64,000 nucleotides of DNA from Ariolimax columbianus (GCA_036924085.1 JAVGWX010000019.1:8822361-8886360), one strand, 5' to 3'. Numbered from the stretch's first letter, positions 1-11,998 are shown. Notes: generated by a model not told the origin, from the sequence alone. Translations and numbers: made by a program.

Positions 1-629
1 GCATTGTGTCCGCACTTCTTCGAGTCATACATGTTTCTATGACCATCATCAAAAGCCTACGCCAACCAACAGCATGTCCAGATTAGGTACGTCAACAGAC
101 AACCTAAAAACATTTCAGACAAATTATCCCTTCATTTCATTCACGGTAATTCTTAAGGTGGTGTTCATTGTATTGTGCGTCAAACGGTCGGGTGCATCCG
201 ACTTTAGCAACCTTTTTAAACAATACTAACTTTCCATAGATGGTCAGCACTACTTTTCTGAATCCGAACATTAACATGTCTGATATGCAAACCATGACCC
301 TAACCACTTCGCTACTCAGCCATCACCCTCCACACCCTAGGAGAAATTAGTGAGAATACGCACTCAATTATAGAACATGTCACGTGAGTTGTTTGCGGAG
401 ATGAACAGACTCCTGTAACCTGTCAAGCATATCGATCGCAAAATGAGACACAAGAGAGGTGCCAGAGGCTATAAACCTCACCATGAACACACATCGCTGC
501 AGACACCACCCCAACCAAAGCACCCAGGAGCTCTTTGTAACAAGTATCTGGTAACTGACCAGCTGCAAAGTCGGCCCTATAATTCTTAATGAATGTAAGT
601 CAAGACCAAGATAAATCAAATCAGTATAA
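1..629. other. Unassigned sequence with a possible SINE-tail trace
   Basis: No coding potential recognised. Around 170-220 the text GTGCATCCGACTTTAGCA matches the tail shared by the SINEs at 20.0, 20.7, 22.3, 59.6 and 62.2 kb, so a minus-oriented SINE remnant probably lies here. The rest looks unique. Confidence 0.4.
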
Positions 630-631
630 TA

Positions 632-1029
632 CGAGGCGTGTTCCAATGAAACCGTATTATGCGCATGTTGACGTCACGTTTGGTGTAAACAGCACATACC
701 AACCATCAAGTTTGCAAACATGGCGGGTGTGATATGGAATCCGACCAGAGTTGATCAGCGAGCGATGATTCGGTTTCTAACAGCTGATATCGACCAGTTG
801 AAACTCATCGCAAAAAGCAGGCTGTGTATGGTGACAAAAGTGTCTCGAAGACAACGGTGAAGAACTGGACAACGATGTTTTAAAAAAAGACGTGAGTTAA
901 CGCAACAATATGCGCCTGACCTGGTCTATGAAGATCTTTCGTTAACTTTCGTCAGTAGTGACGTCATCATGCGCATCGTATTGCGTTCACTTGTTGCAGT
1001 TTGGTCTGGTTTCATTTGAACACGCTTCG
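632..1029 (+). mobile_element. Mariner-type MITE with terminal inverted repeats
   Basis: About 398 bp bounded by inverted termini: left CGAGGCGTGTTCCAATGAAA, right end the complement of CGAAGCGTGTTCAAATGAAA. TA dinucleotides flank both sides (630-631 and 1030-1031), the target-site duplication expected of Tc1/mariner elements. Inner termini also pair (GCGCATG..GACGTCAC on the left, GTGACGTCATCATGCGC on the right). The interior keeps a remnant of a mariner transposase N-terminus, so this is a deletion derivative and not an unrelated inverted repeat. It cannot move by itself. Confidence 0.85.
720..860 (+). pseudogene. Mariner transposase N-terminal remnant
   Basis: The 46-codon frame begins MAGVIWNP and contains VDQRAMIRFLTA, which fits the N-terminal helix-turn-helix region of mariner-type transposases. 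The frame then drifts and ends at TGA. Just downstream, in a different frame, KNWTTMF follows, which fits the continuation of the same domain, so a frameshift separates the two parts. The catalytic DDD domain is absent. It lies between the inverted termini of the surrounding MITE. The homology call rests on pattern recognition of the family. Confidence 0.65.
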
Positions 1030-1031
1030 TA

Positions 1032-1544
1032 TGAGGACAGGCACTGTGTAAGAATCATGTTGACAGATCAATGAATAACCATTTTTTCAGCCAAAGGAAA
1101 AACAGAAAGGCAACGATGATCAAAATAGTTAAGGCAACTGTACAAATCTATGTATTGAGCAATATGTCCCCTCAAGTACACATAGCGCAAAAAACAGCGC
1201 AAAACTTCAGACCCATAACCTGACTGATCAGTCTATATCAGGATATGAGTGTCAACACAATTAGCAAAGTGTTCAGGTTCTGACAGAAGCAAACAAAAAT
1301 GTATACTCGTATATCACTTCCCTATAAAAAGATCAGGCTATGTATCATACGTAAAATGTATGTTTTAATTAAACTGCTGTTTAAACTACGTGTAAGTGGA
1401 ACCACTTGAGTTCTCATTACGTTAAATAGGTTGTTCCTGTCAATCATGAAAACAACTCACCAACCAAACAGGATAACGTTTTTGTTTGAGGTTTCTTAGA
1501 ATGCTCTTGTTAACTACTAGCATGCCAGCACAGATGTTTCATTC
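1032..1544. other. Unassigned sequence
   Basis: No repeat, RNA or coding feature recognised. Moderately AT-rich. Confidence 0.4.
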
Positions 1545-1770
1545 TGTTATGTTTGTGTTTGTTTGGTGGCGATGTCTGTATTTGTTTGGTGGTGATGTGT
1601 TTATTTGGTTGGTGGTGATGTGTTTATTTGTTTAGTGGTGATGTGTCTATTTATTTGGTGGTGATGTGTTTGCTGATTTGGTGGTCATATGTTTGCTGAT
1701 TTGGTTTGTCAAATGTTTGTTGATTTGTTGGTCCTACTTTGCTTATTTGTTGGTCGTATGTGTTTATGTT
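1545..1770. repeat. Degenerate T/G-rich tandem repeat
   Basis: Irregular copies of a unit close to TTTGTTTGGTGGTGATGTG, about 20-30 bp each, decaying to the right. It opens a short T/G-rich reading frame (1689-1922) that I treat as an artefact. Confidence 0.7.
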
Positions 1771-1904
1771 CGGCGGTAATATGGTTGTTTGTTTGTAAGT
1801 CATCAGTTGATGATTTGGCAGATACGGTTTTGCTAATTTCCAGGAAAGGTGATCTGTCTCTGATGGTCAAGGGTCTTAAGGTGATCTTTAGGTTGAAAGG
1901 AGGA

Positions 1905-2265
1905 CAATTCGAGGTGACCTAATACATGTTTATATGATAATAACAGGAAAGGTTAAATTAGACGTTAACACATTTTTTAAAATGCAACACCAACGAGAAC
2001 AAGAGGGCACAGATACAAACTAGCTAAAGAAAAGTCCAGATTGGATATTAGGAAATATTTTTTTTTGGTCAGAGAGTGGTGAATGCTTGGAATGCATTGG
2101 CTTAGGAGATAGTGGAGGCAGAGACAGTTAATGCATTTAAGAATAGATTGGATGCGCATAGCTTTTAGAGCAGGGTAATGCAAATCTAACTGATTGTCTA
2201 CAGACTCTGATGAGGCTTCTAAACTAGTATAAAACTGTGAAGTTAAGTGAAGGTTGTTCATGTTC
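1905..2265 (+). mobile_element. CR1-like LINE, 3' end of RT ORF (decayed)
   Basis: In broken frames the + strand reads RGDLIHVYMIITGK, then DIRKYFF, then RVVNAWNALA and VNAFKNRLDAH. This is the usual C-terminal order of CR1/Jockey-type reverse transcriptases (RGDLIETYK.., RVVNxWNxLP, VNxFKxRLD). At least two frame changes are needed to follow it. Related copies of the same 3' end lie at 22990-23155 and 36395-36745, and a short trace at 61455-61510. No 5' portion is present, which is the normal 5' truncation of LINE insertions. Confidence 0.75.
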
Positions 2266-2690
2266 TTATATGACAGCATGGAACGTCCTTTCTCTCAACG
2301 TATGTGATTTAAATGTTATATTGTTCACAATGGTATAACACCCCATCCGCCCACCACCGACCACCATTCCCCGTTTTCAAGTCCATCTGCCTTCTCATTC
2401 TCCTGCAGACTTCGGAAGGATGACAGCTATAGCAGAATGGTTGTCATTACGGGAAATAACTGGCTTAACACATTCCTGAGATGGAGAATTTAGCCCCCAC
2501 AAGAGCCTGCAGTACAAATAACGTTTCTGTGAAAACGACTGGCTGGGGACAGTCATACTTTCTTCGTACTCACAGTCTGTACAAGTGTTCGAACGTCAGG
2601 CTTGTCGTTAGATCAAAATAGACCAATGGAGTTTGTCCTTGCCTTATACATGTTTCTCGGGATACTGAACCAAGATACCGGCTCCTTCAT
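2266..2690. other. Unassigned sequence
   Basis: No recognisable feature. It ends where degenerate copies of the 50-bp array begin. Confidence 0.4.
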
Positions 2691-2694
2691 TACT

Positions 2695-5600
2695 GATTGC
2701 TTTTATTGCTGCTCCATCTATGTAGGCATGTATCCACGGCTCTTTTGGGTAATATCGGCTGTTTCATCGGTATAGCCATGTATCCAAGACTGTTTGGGTA
2801 ATATCAGCTGATCCATCTGTGAAGACCTAAATTCACGATTACTTTGAGTAACATCAGCTGATCCATCTGGGTAAGCATGAATCCACGATTACTTTGAGTA
2901 ATATCAGCTGATCCATCTGTGTAGGCATGAATCCACGATTACTTTGAGTAATATCAGCTGACCCATCTGTGTAGGCATGAATCCACGATTACTTTGAATA
3001 ATATCAGCTGATCCATCTGTGTAGTCATGAATCCACGATTACTTTGAGTAATATCAGCTGACCCATCTGTGTAGGCATGAATCCACGATTACTTTGAGTA
3101 ATATCAGCTGATCCATCTGTGTAGGCATGAATCCACGATTACTTTGAGTAATATCAGCTGATCCATCTGTGTAGTCATGAATCCACGATTACTTTGAGTA
3201 ATATCAGCTGATCCATCTGTGTAGTCATGAATCCACGATTACTTTGAGTAATATCAGCTGACCCATCTGTGTAGGCATGAATCCACGATTACTTTGAGTA
3301 ATATCAGCTGACCCATCTGTGTAGGCATGAATCCACGATTACTTTGAGTAATATCAGCTGACCCATCTGTGTAGGCATGAATCCACGATTACTTTGAGTA
3401 ACATCAGCTGATCCATCTGGGTAAGCATGAATCCACGATTACTTTGAGTAATATCAGCTGATCCATCTGTGTAGGCATGAATCCACGATTACTTTGAGTA
3501 ATATCAGCTGACCCATCTGTGTAGGCATGAATCCACGATTACTTTGAATAATATCAGCTGATCCATCTGTGTAGTCATGAATCCACGATTACTTTGAGTA
3601 ATATCAGCTGACCCATCTGTGTTGGCATGAATCCACGATTACTTTGAGTAATATCAGCTGATCCATCTGTGTAGGCATGAATCCACGATTACTTTGAGTA
3701 ATATCAGCTGACCCATCTGTGTAGGCATGAATCCACGATTACTTTGAATAATATCAGCTGATCCATCTGTGTAGTCATGAATCCACGATTACTTTGAGTA
3801 ATATCAGCTGACCCATCTGTGTAGGCATGAATCCACGATTACTTTGAGTAATATCAGCTGATCCATCTGTGTAGGCATGAATCCACGATTACTTTGAGTA
3901 ATATCAGCTGATCCATCTGTGTAGTCATGAATCCACGATTACTTTGAGTAATATCAGCTGATCCATCTGTGTAGTCATGAATCCACGATTACTTTGAGTA
4001 ATATCAGCTGACCCATCTGTGTAGGCATGAATCCACGATTACTTTGAGTAATATCAGCTGACCCATCTGTGTAGGCATGAATCCACGATTACTTTGAGTA
4101 ATATCAGCTGACCCATCTGTGTAGGCATGAATCCACGATTACTTTGAGTAATATCAGCTGATCCATCTGTGTAGTCATGAATCCACGATTACTTTGAGTA
4201 ATATCAGCTGACCCATCTGTGTAGGCATGAATCCACGATTGCTTTGAGTAATATCAGCTGATCCATCTGTGCAGTCATGAATCCACGATTACTTTGAGTA
4301 ATATCAGCTGACCCGTCTGTGTAGGCATGAATCCACGATTACTTTGAGTAATATCAGCTGATCCATCTGTGTAGTCATGAATCCACGATTACTTTGAGTA
4401 ATATCAGCTGACCCATCTGTGTAGGCATGAATCCACGATTACTTTGAGTAATATCAGCTGATCCATCTGTGTAGGCATGAATCCACGATTACTTTGAGTA
4501 ATATCAGCTGATCCATCTGTGTAGTCATGAATCCACGATTACTTTGAGTAATATCAGCTGACCCATCTGTGTAGGCATGAATCCACGATTACTTTAAGTA
4601 ATATCAGCTGATCCATCTGTGTAGTCATGATTCCACGATTACTTTGAGTAATATCAGCTGACCCATCTGTGTAGGCATGAATCCACGATTACTTTGAGTA
4701 ATATCAGCTGATCCATCTGTGTACTCATGAATCTACGATTACTTTGAGTAATATCAGCTGATCCATCTGTGTAGTCATGAATCCACGATTACTTTGAGTA
4801 ATATCAGCTGACCCATCTGTGTAGGCATGAATCCACGATTACTTTGAGTAATATCAGCTGATCCATCTGTGTAGTCATGAATCCACGATTACTTTGAGTA
4901 ATATCAGCTGATCCATCTGTGTAGTCATGAATCCACGATTACTTTGAGTAATATCAGCTGACCCATCTGTGTAGGCATGAATCCACGATTACTTTGAGTA
5001 ATATCAGCTGATCCATCTGTGTAGTCATGAATCCACGATTACTTTGAGTAATATCAGCTGACCCATCTGTGTAGGCATGAATCTCCGATTACTTTGAGTA
5101 ATATCAGCTGATCCATCTGTGTAGGCATGAATCCACGATTACTTTGAGTAATATCAGCTGATCCATCTGTGTAGTCATGAATCCACGATTACTTTGAGTA
5201 ATATCAGCTGACCCATCTGTGTAGGCATGAATCCACGATTACTTTGAGTAATATCAGCTGATCCATCTGTGTAGTCATGAATCCACGATTACTTTGAGTA
5301 ATATCAGCTGACCCATCTGTGTAGGCATGAATCCACGATTACTTTGAGTAATATCAGCTGATCCATCTGTGTAGTCATGAATCCACGATTACTTTGAGTA
5401 ATATCAGCTGACCCATCTGTGTAGGCATGAATCCACGATTACTTTGAGTAATATCAGCTGACCCATCTGTGTAGGCATGAATCCACGATTACTTTGAGTA
5501 ATATCAGCTGATCCATCTGTGTAGTCATGAATCCACGATTACTTTGAGTAATATCAGCTGATCCATCTGTGTAGTCATGAATCTACGATTACTTTAGGAC
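2695..5600. repeat. 50-bp minisatellite array, about 57 copies
   Basis: The unit reads ATATCAGCTGATCCATCTGT, GTAGGCATGA, ATCCACGATTACTTTGAGTA and repeats every 50 bp. From 2851 to the right edge registry is perfect: no length change in about 55 units. Left of 2850 the copies are degenerate. Units fall into a few types that differ at fixed sites (ATCC or ACCC; GTAGGC or GTAGTC; TTGAGTA or TTGAATA). A rare variant with ACATCAGCTG and CTGGGTAAGC occurs only at 2851 and 3401, marking a 550-bp higher-order duplication. TGA or TAG in the units prevents any long frame. The core is shared with the array at 47.3-47.8 kb. Confidence 0.97.
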
Positions 5601-5985
5601 ATCCCTTCCATCATTCTTGTCGGTTTCGTAAAACGCTAAACTTATGTTCATTTATGATGTCACCGAGTGATAGTTTAAGTGTAGAGTTCCGTTGGACCTG
5701 TTCCTATGGTATTATGTTTAAGTTTCGTATCATCGATATTGTATTCTTTGGTAGGTCTACTTTGTGCTGTCTGTTGAATTGGTGTTAACGCTGGACGAAG
5801 CTATCACATTCAGACGGCCTTCATGCAGTCCGTTTTGCATGCTGCTGCAATTTTTCATCAGTATCATGAATACAACATCAAAGAAGAAAACAAATTTGAG
5901 GCGTTGCTTGCGGTACAGGAAGAGATGACATCTGATTAGTTGACATCGTATGCAAGGGATATTTTGATCTGGACAGCGAAAGTAA
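5601..5985. other. Unassigned sequence left of a LINE
   Basis: No clear feature. The right part may already be LINE, because LINE-type text begins near 6000 with no visible boundary. Confidence 0.35.
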
Positions 5986-5989
5986 TGAT

Positions 5990-7910
5990 TCCCAAGATGT
6001 CGCACAAGAAACACAGCTATTTAACAAAGGAAACAGAAACTCATTGAAGAAAGGCAACAATTAAAACAAATAGGAAGTAAGGAGACCAACACAGTATATA
6101 AAAACTGCGCAAGAAAAGTTAGAAGAGAAATAAGAAAAGATAAAGGATGATACATAGTGGAAACGTGTAAGGATATAGAAAACCTACAGCAACAAGATAG
6201 AGAGATGCATTTAAGGCAATAAGAAAACTGACAAGGGAGTTCCGTCCGGTTCCACATGTCATATGACAAAGAGGATAACACATTAACTGAAACCAAAGAT
6301 ATACTGAATAGATGGAGAGAGTACTGCAGAACCATGTATGGAGATAGCACAAAGCGTTCAGTTACAATCCTACCAAAAGGATGAGAAAGAGCCTGAACCA
6401 ACATTGGAAGAAGTACGCTCTGAATTTAAAAGCCTGAAAAAGGGGAAAGACCCCACGATGCGATAATATACAAGCAGAGCTAATACAAGCAAGGGGGAGG
6501 CAAGTTCTCGAGTCTACCACAAGATGTGTAAACAGATATGGCACAGGGCAGAGTGGCCAGAAGCATGGAAGTAATACATTTACATTCCCTTCCCCGAAAA
6601 AGCAACCTGAAGTTGTGCACAAACTACCGAACTATTGCGCTGATCAGCAACGCTAGCAAGATACTCTTGCGAATCCTTTTCAGAAGGATACAGAAACGGT
6701 TTGAATCTGAAATTCACGTAGTCTAGGAAGGTTTTAGGAAAGACAGAGGGACCAGGGACCACATATTCAATTTAAGAAATATCTACGAAAATTGTAGAGA
6801 GTTTAATGTAGACCTGTACATATGTTTCATTGATTACAGGCCTTCGACACAGTAAAACATCAAGATCTGTGGAGAATCCTGAAGGAAATGGGGTTTCCTT
6901 TGCATATAGTTAATCTGATTGAAACATTATACAACGATCAACAAGCCGCTGTCCCAGTATCTGGGCAAACATCAGATTGGTTTGCAGTACAAATGGGAGT
7001 CCGACAGCGATGTATCCTCTCACCTTATCTGTACAACATATATGCGGAATGTATAATGAGAAATGTTCGAGAAGATGTGAACATTGAAAGTTTCGACCCA
7101 TTTATGATTGGGGGGTACGAGATTCCAGAGTTACGATACGAAGATGACACAGTGATACTATCAAGAAGTGCAGAAGGGCTAGAGCAGCTACTGTCAGCCG
7201 TTAATTGACATAGTAAAGATCAAAACCTGTTTAATAAACATACATAAAACAAAGATAATGACCACCGACAAAACACATTGTCAGCATACATTTACAGTGG
7301 GCGGTGAGGACATAGATCAGGTCACACATTTTGAATATCTGGGCTGCAGGATTGACAAAAAAAGCGACTGCTCGAAAGAAATCAGAAGAAGACTAGCTAT
7401 GGCAATGAGAGACTGAAAAGCCTGAAGAAATTATGGTAGGGCACCAACAAAATGATAAAAGTAAAAGTCTTGAGTGCCTGTGTTTTTCCTGTGGCAGCTT
7501 ATGGCTGTGAAGCATGGACGATTACCAAAACTTCTAGACAAAGAATCGAATCCTTCGAGTCAAAATGTTACAGAAAGATCCTCAGAATACCCTGGACAGA
7601 GAAAAAAACAAATGTAGACATTCGGCTGGAGTTGAGCATACAGGAGAACTGGCTTATCAATTCCATTTTGGCTAGAAAATGCAAATACTTTGATCACATG
7701 AAGAGACACAACGGTCTTGAGAGAACGGTGATGAAAGGTATGGTGCCAGGCAAAAGAGGAAGGGGTAGACCAAGAAGGCGATGGCACCAAGATATCCAGG
7801 AATGCCTGGGTATGACTGTGGCGGAGGCTGGGGTTTTGGCAAGAGAACGAGTTTCTTTCAGACAGACTGTGATGGGAACGACGTTCTACAAAGGGCATGC
7901 TACATGATGA
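5990..7910 (+). mobile_element. RTE-like LINE, linker, RT and C-terminal region (decayed)
   Basis: The + strand holds the part of a non-LTR retrotransposon ORF after the endonuclease. It has a charged linker (LIEERQQLKQ near 6040), RT blocks (NYRTIALISNASKILLRIL at 6624-6680, GVRQRCILSPYLYNIY at 6998-7045) and the catalytic box as YEDD at 7137-7148 where the family has YADD. The thumb region follows (FEYLGCRIDK, then 7452-7907 with YGCEAWTITK and GKRGRGRPRRRW). Stops and frameshifts break it repeatedly, and GCILS has become RCILS. The 7452-7907 segment is the longest intact piece at 151 codons. Inactive copy. Confidence 0.9.
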
Positions 7911-7911
7911 A

Positions 7912-8430
7912 TATCATGCTTTCGATACAAAGACATGGATCGACCGCCAACATGGCTGCTGGTCTGATTCGGTCTTGAATCATGTGTTTTTTTCTGTGAA
8001 CTTTGGTTCATGAATTTCAGTGTTACAGAATTATCTTGGGTAAATGTGTTTTATGTGGCTTGTTCCAATTGCACTTGTGCCCGTCAAAGCGCCGTGATGT
8101 ATTTCGATTGACATATTATAGGATAAAGTCGAACACATAATAGTTCTTCTATCTCATTCGTCTTCAGACTTCAACTTTAGTGACTCTAACGAAGGCAGCA
8201 GTCGACTTTACGCTCTGTACACTGCAGTACAGCTTCTCGTGGAAGGACACTGGCTGTTGCCAAATTCTTCTTCTTTTGTCGGTGTACAAAACACATAATA
8301 CACAAGAGCGATTAAAAGAAAACGGCCTAATTGAAAACGAGGTTGGAAAAAGAATAACCTTCAAAGCGAACCTGTGACGCTTAGCTTGAGTAGACAGGAA
8401 GATCATATACAAATGCAGAATGTGGAGGGA
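7912..8430. other. Unassigned, possibly LINE-derived
   Basis: This lies between two LINE segments and may be untranslated sequence of one of them. No motif recognised. Confidence 0.3.
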
Positions 8431-8439
8431 AACTTTGCA

Positions 8440-8690
8440 TGGAGAGGGATGGGCTCCGCCAGATACAAAACGGCCTAAGAAACACCGATATTGCAGAAAG
8501 CATTGAGAAAAATCAGAAATGCGCCAGCCGTCTTAATACACAACAATGACAATCATACCACTGAGGTTAACTCGTTCAGACGAAAGATTCGATATTCTGG
8601 CACAAAACCGAGTGGCGGGAACTGATCCAACAATATGCACTATTGATGCCCCAATGCAGGTTACGGGACTGATGATGATGATGATCATAC
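8440..8690 (+). mobile_element. LINE 3' end with (TGA)n tail
   Basis: The + strand reads WRELIQQYALLMPQCRLRD and then stops directly into TGATGATGATGATGAT. A tryptophan-rich C-terminal end of an RTE/L2-type ORF followed by a short trinucleotide tail is the usual 3' terminus of such LINEs. Upstream reading frames are broken. The match is short, so the clade is uncertain. Confidence 0.55.
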
Positions 8691-8899
8691 TTTTTATTTC
8701 TATTCTATATGACAGTAGCTGTAATCCAGTAGCATTTCTGCATCTGTGATATCTGCGTAGTTTTCGTGGCTCTTGTATTAAGGCCAATGGTTTTCAATGT
8801 CCAATGACTGCAAATGTGTATTAGGAGTTTATATAATGTCACTGAGCGAAATCCTAAATGTGTCTCATTAATCCATTATACATCTCATTAGAGGTTCAC

Positions 8900-9480
8900 T
8901 CACTTTGTCCACATCTGTTTAATGATAATTGTCCTATAAAGATCAACCCTCTTTCTCACTTCCCTTCTGTATTTTCAATTAGCTTATTCCAAGTAGGTGG
9001 CTTGTCAAATGTCACCCCAGGATGTGTGGGGTAGCTTGTTTCCTTGATCAGGTCCGTCCCTATGTATGATGTTTGATCGTTGAGGAACAAGGAAAACAGT
9101 GCTGTATCGTTTAGACTGTGTTTATTGTGATGTGCATTTCTCTGCCATGCATTTACTACATCCGATGAGTGAGGGTTGCATCACTGAACCAGAGTTCTAG
9201 GTCGTCTACACCTAAGCGGGTTTCAATCCAGGGAGAAAATATTTGGGCAGTCATTGATATACAAGGAATACTGTTGGAGAAATGACTACTCTCTGAGGTA
9301 CTCCAGGATAAACTCGTACTTTTCTAATCTACAGATCAGTGAGACTTGTTTTTCTATTGGACAAGTACGGCTGGGTCTAGCGTCTCATTCCATTTATCTT
9401 CAGATTTCAGTAATACCTGTATGTCCACACCTTGTCAAAGACGTGCTTGTAGTGGATCCATAACACTTTGGCCCTTTCTT
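8900..9480 (-). mobile_element. LINE RT thumb fragment (Jockey/I-like)
   Basis: Read on the minus strand, 8950-9010 gives YPTHPGVTFDKPPTW, which fits the motif YLGVxLDRxLTW found after the RT catalytic core in I/Jockey-type LINEs. Further upstream in the same orientation (9240-9280) is QYSLYINDCPNIFS, which fits LYINDLP, the block just before the catalytic FADD. The catalytic box itself was not found, so part of the domain is deleted or scrambled. Several stops. Confidence 0.6.
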
Positions 9481-9905
9481 TCTCTTTGAAGCAAATTCTA
9501 CATCTCAAAACACGAACATTACTTGGTCTTCTTTTTAGCGACGGAATCTTCTGACTCTAAATCATATTTCATTCTGGTATTAACTGCTCGCTTCACGCTC
9601 TTCCCCATCTAACATGTTAGACAAAATGGCTCTTACCCGCGCTTTAATATGTGTATTGCGATGGTCTCTCTCTCCATACTTGAGGTATCGTTCCCTCCTG
9701 CTGAGATGGATTATTTCAAGCAGTTTTGTCTTTACGCCTGGGCTCAGACTGATAGTACTTTATTAATAATTCACAAGTGTAAGGTTGATCAGAAATATAT
9801 TGATGTAGTTTCCATAGTTTGACGATTTCCCTCATTGGAGAAGGAATATCCGTCTTTCATATAACGTACATCTCGAAATATTAATCGATTGAAACGTATG
9901 AAACA
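9481..9905. other. Unassigned; may continue the minus-strand LINE
   Basis: The minus strand has a short clean stretch reading HLSRRERYLKYGERDH near 9700, which could be transposon coding sequence, but no family was recognised. Confidence 0.3.
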
Positions 9906-9910
9906 AACAC

Positions 9911-10400
9911 GATGAAGACAACGGAAGGATTAGGGAGGATTTGAACCAAAGATTGGCAGGAAACAACCTGTTAGACGATATCAAACATGCCAGATGAAGA
10001 CAACGGAAGGATTAGGGAGGATTTGAACCAAAGATTGGCAGGAAACAACCTGTTAGACGATATCAAACATGCCAGATGAAGACAACGGAAGGATTAGGGA
10101 GGATTTGAACCAAAGATTGGCAGGAAACAACCTGTTAGACGATATCAAACATGCCAGATGAAGACAACGGAAGGATTAGGGAGGATTTGAACCAAAGATT
10201 GGCAGGAAACAACCTGTTAGACGATATCAAACATGCCAGATGAAGACAACGGAAGGATTAGGGAGGATTTGAACCAAAGATTGGCAGGAAACAACCTGTT
10301 AGATGATATCAAACATGCCAGATGACGAGAGAGGATATCAACGCGAGATTGACCGGAAACAGCTTCTTAGATGATGATATCACAGCACGAGATAGAATGT
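9911..10400. repeat. 82-bp tandem repeat with a coding-like diverged last copy
   Basis: Five near-identical 82-bp units start at 9911, 9993, 10075, 10157 and 10239. Each begins GATGAAGACAACGGAAGG. The sequence from about 10321 is a sixth, strongly diverged relative. In translation the units give REDLNQRLAGNNLLDDI and the diverged copy gives REDINARLTGNSFLDDD. The amino-acid match is better than the DNA match, so the ancestor was probably coding. The 82-bp period does not keep frame. Confidence 0.9.
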
Positions 10401-10404
10401 GTTT

Positions 10405-11420
10405 ATGATTCATTGCATCCGTTCTTCGATGTGGAGATGACAACACATCTGATCTGCTAATAATAAACATCTGCGATAAAAATTCCCACGACTAGCTCAA
10501 GAGTTCAAAATATCTTTATAGGCCATATGCCCTCTAAAGTGATAGTTACACTTTTAAATGTTATTTCTTTGTTTAAGTGGTTAAACTCTCCTTTATCAAT
10601 CCTTTACTTGTAAATCTCACTTTGTTCGCCTACTTATAATGATAGCTCATGTATTTCATAGCCACGGATGCGAGCCCGCATGTTTAGCCAAACGGATCTA
10701 CAATATCAAACATCAACACATATTTGGTTTCATTTTGTCCTCTTTTGTTGGCTTTGAAGTCCATTTTATGTCTTTACGGATAAGATTATTCTGGATGACT
10801 TCTGGATTATGGTGTCAGTTCATGTTATGTGCACCACGATTGAGCTTATCAGATAGAAGGTTCAGGAAATACAACATTTTAGCAATATAACATAAGTTAC
10901 AACTGAAATATTCGGTGTTGATCTCATGTCTTGGACATGCTGAAGTTAACGGCAAGTGAAGACCTGACATTCATTTTATGAAAGCACACATTATACAAAC
11001 AATTAGCATGGAGAGGGTGAAACTGAATAATTGGGATACTGGTATCCAACCAGGCAGATCAGTGTATGTAACCAGAAGGTCAAACGCTATTATGGTCGAC
11101 ACTTGTAGTTCCGTATCTTTCTTGTTTAGCTATCGGGACTTACATACGTCTGTTGGTAGTAGGTATGTCGCTGGTTTTCTTCCTGCAGCTTACTAGACCT
11201 GGGGAATATGCTGCTCTTTAGGATCCAGTCTGGGCTTTCCTTATTTTTCCTATGCAGCAGAATGTGGCCTCCACTCTGTCTTTGATAGCTAACAACCGTC
11301 ACATTGCAGTTGTGAGAGAACTCTTCGTAATGACTGTCTCCCCCCCCCCCCCTCCCAAATCACCAATAAGGGTCATGTCAATATTAGCTTGAGGAAATAA
11401 TCAAGAATCGTATGTTGTTG
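10405..11420. other. Unassigned sequence
   Basis: No feature recognised apart from a C homopolymer at 11341-11352. Reading frames at 10639-10890 and 10978-11196 show no known motif and no splice context I can support. Confidence 0.4.
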
Positions 11421-11424
11421 AAAA

Positions 11425-11580
11425 ACGAGGAAATTTTTACATAATCAATAAAGGCATGATGTTCTTACATGGGGAAATATTTACATAATCAATAAAGGGA
11501 CATCGATAATCGAATAATGTATTTTTATATGGGGAAATATAAAAAATAATTGAGAATCGCAGAATGCTGAATAATATTAC
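11425..11580. repeat. Short imperfect tandem repeat
   Basis: Three imperfect copies of a unit containing GGGGAAATATTTACATAATC and then AATAAAGG, spaced roughly 50-60 bp. Confidence 0.7.
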
Positions 11581-11689
11581 AGCAACCAACCTACTGTAGG
11601 ATCCCAAGTGATCTGCTCTGGTCTTTGTTTTTGACAATGACAAAAGGGACGATGAGGCTAACGTCTGGTGAGGCAATACACACTGATCA

Positions 11690-11998
11690 GAGAATGTTAG
11701 CTAGGGTCAGGAGAAATATACTGGCCAAGACCCTCACCTGACCTCTTCGTTGGTCGTCATGAAAACGAGCTGTTGTCGAGGGCAACAGTCTGGCTAATAA
11801 GGTGAGGTTCGACGTAATCCCCGTAGTAGTGAGCGACACGCAGATGAAGCCATATATAGCACAACCGCCTGGAGGACCCCGGTCCACCTTCATCAGCACG
11901 CTCGGGAAGTGAGGAAAGCTACGACAACCCGCCACTTAACGTTTTTTTTAGGACGCACAAAAGAGTAACCTACCCATTGTGGGCACTCAACAACAACA
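11690..11998 (+). repeat. Dispersed repeat family A, copy 1
   Basis: It begins with GTTAGCTAGGGTCAGGAG and ends CATTGTGGGCACTCAACAAC followed by a short (AAC) tail. Landmarks shared by all copies are CGTAGTAGTGAGCG, CGCCTGGAGGACCCCGGTCC and CCGCCACTTAACG. Other copies lie at 58605-58920 (+), 60005-60240 (-), 60630-60975 (+) and 62585-62870 (+). A simple trinucleotide tail and variable left end suggest a retroposed non-autonomous element, but no clear pol III boxes were seen. A GGTTCGA motif in this copy is not kept in the others. Confidence 0.85.

Noticed and set aside
2695..5600. CRISPR-like regular repeat
   Set aside because: Repeats are head-to-tail with no unique spacers, and the genome is that of an animal.
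5757..6622. Several minus-strand open frames of 60 to 127 codons
   Set aside because: They are opposite-strand shadows of the A-rich LINE linker and RT region; translation is rich in C, F, L and S without any motif.
9911..10320. Telomere-like TTAGGG word
   Set aside because: It occurs once per 82-bp unit as GATTAGGGAGG and not as a TTAGGG tandem run.
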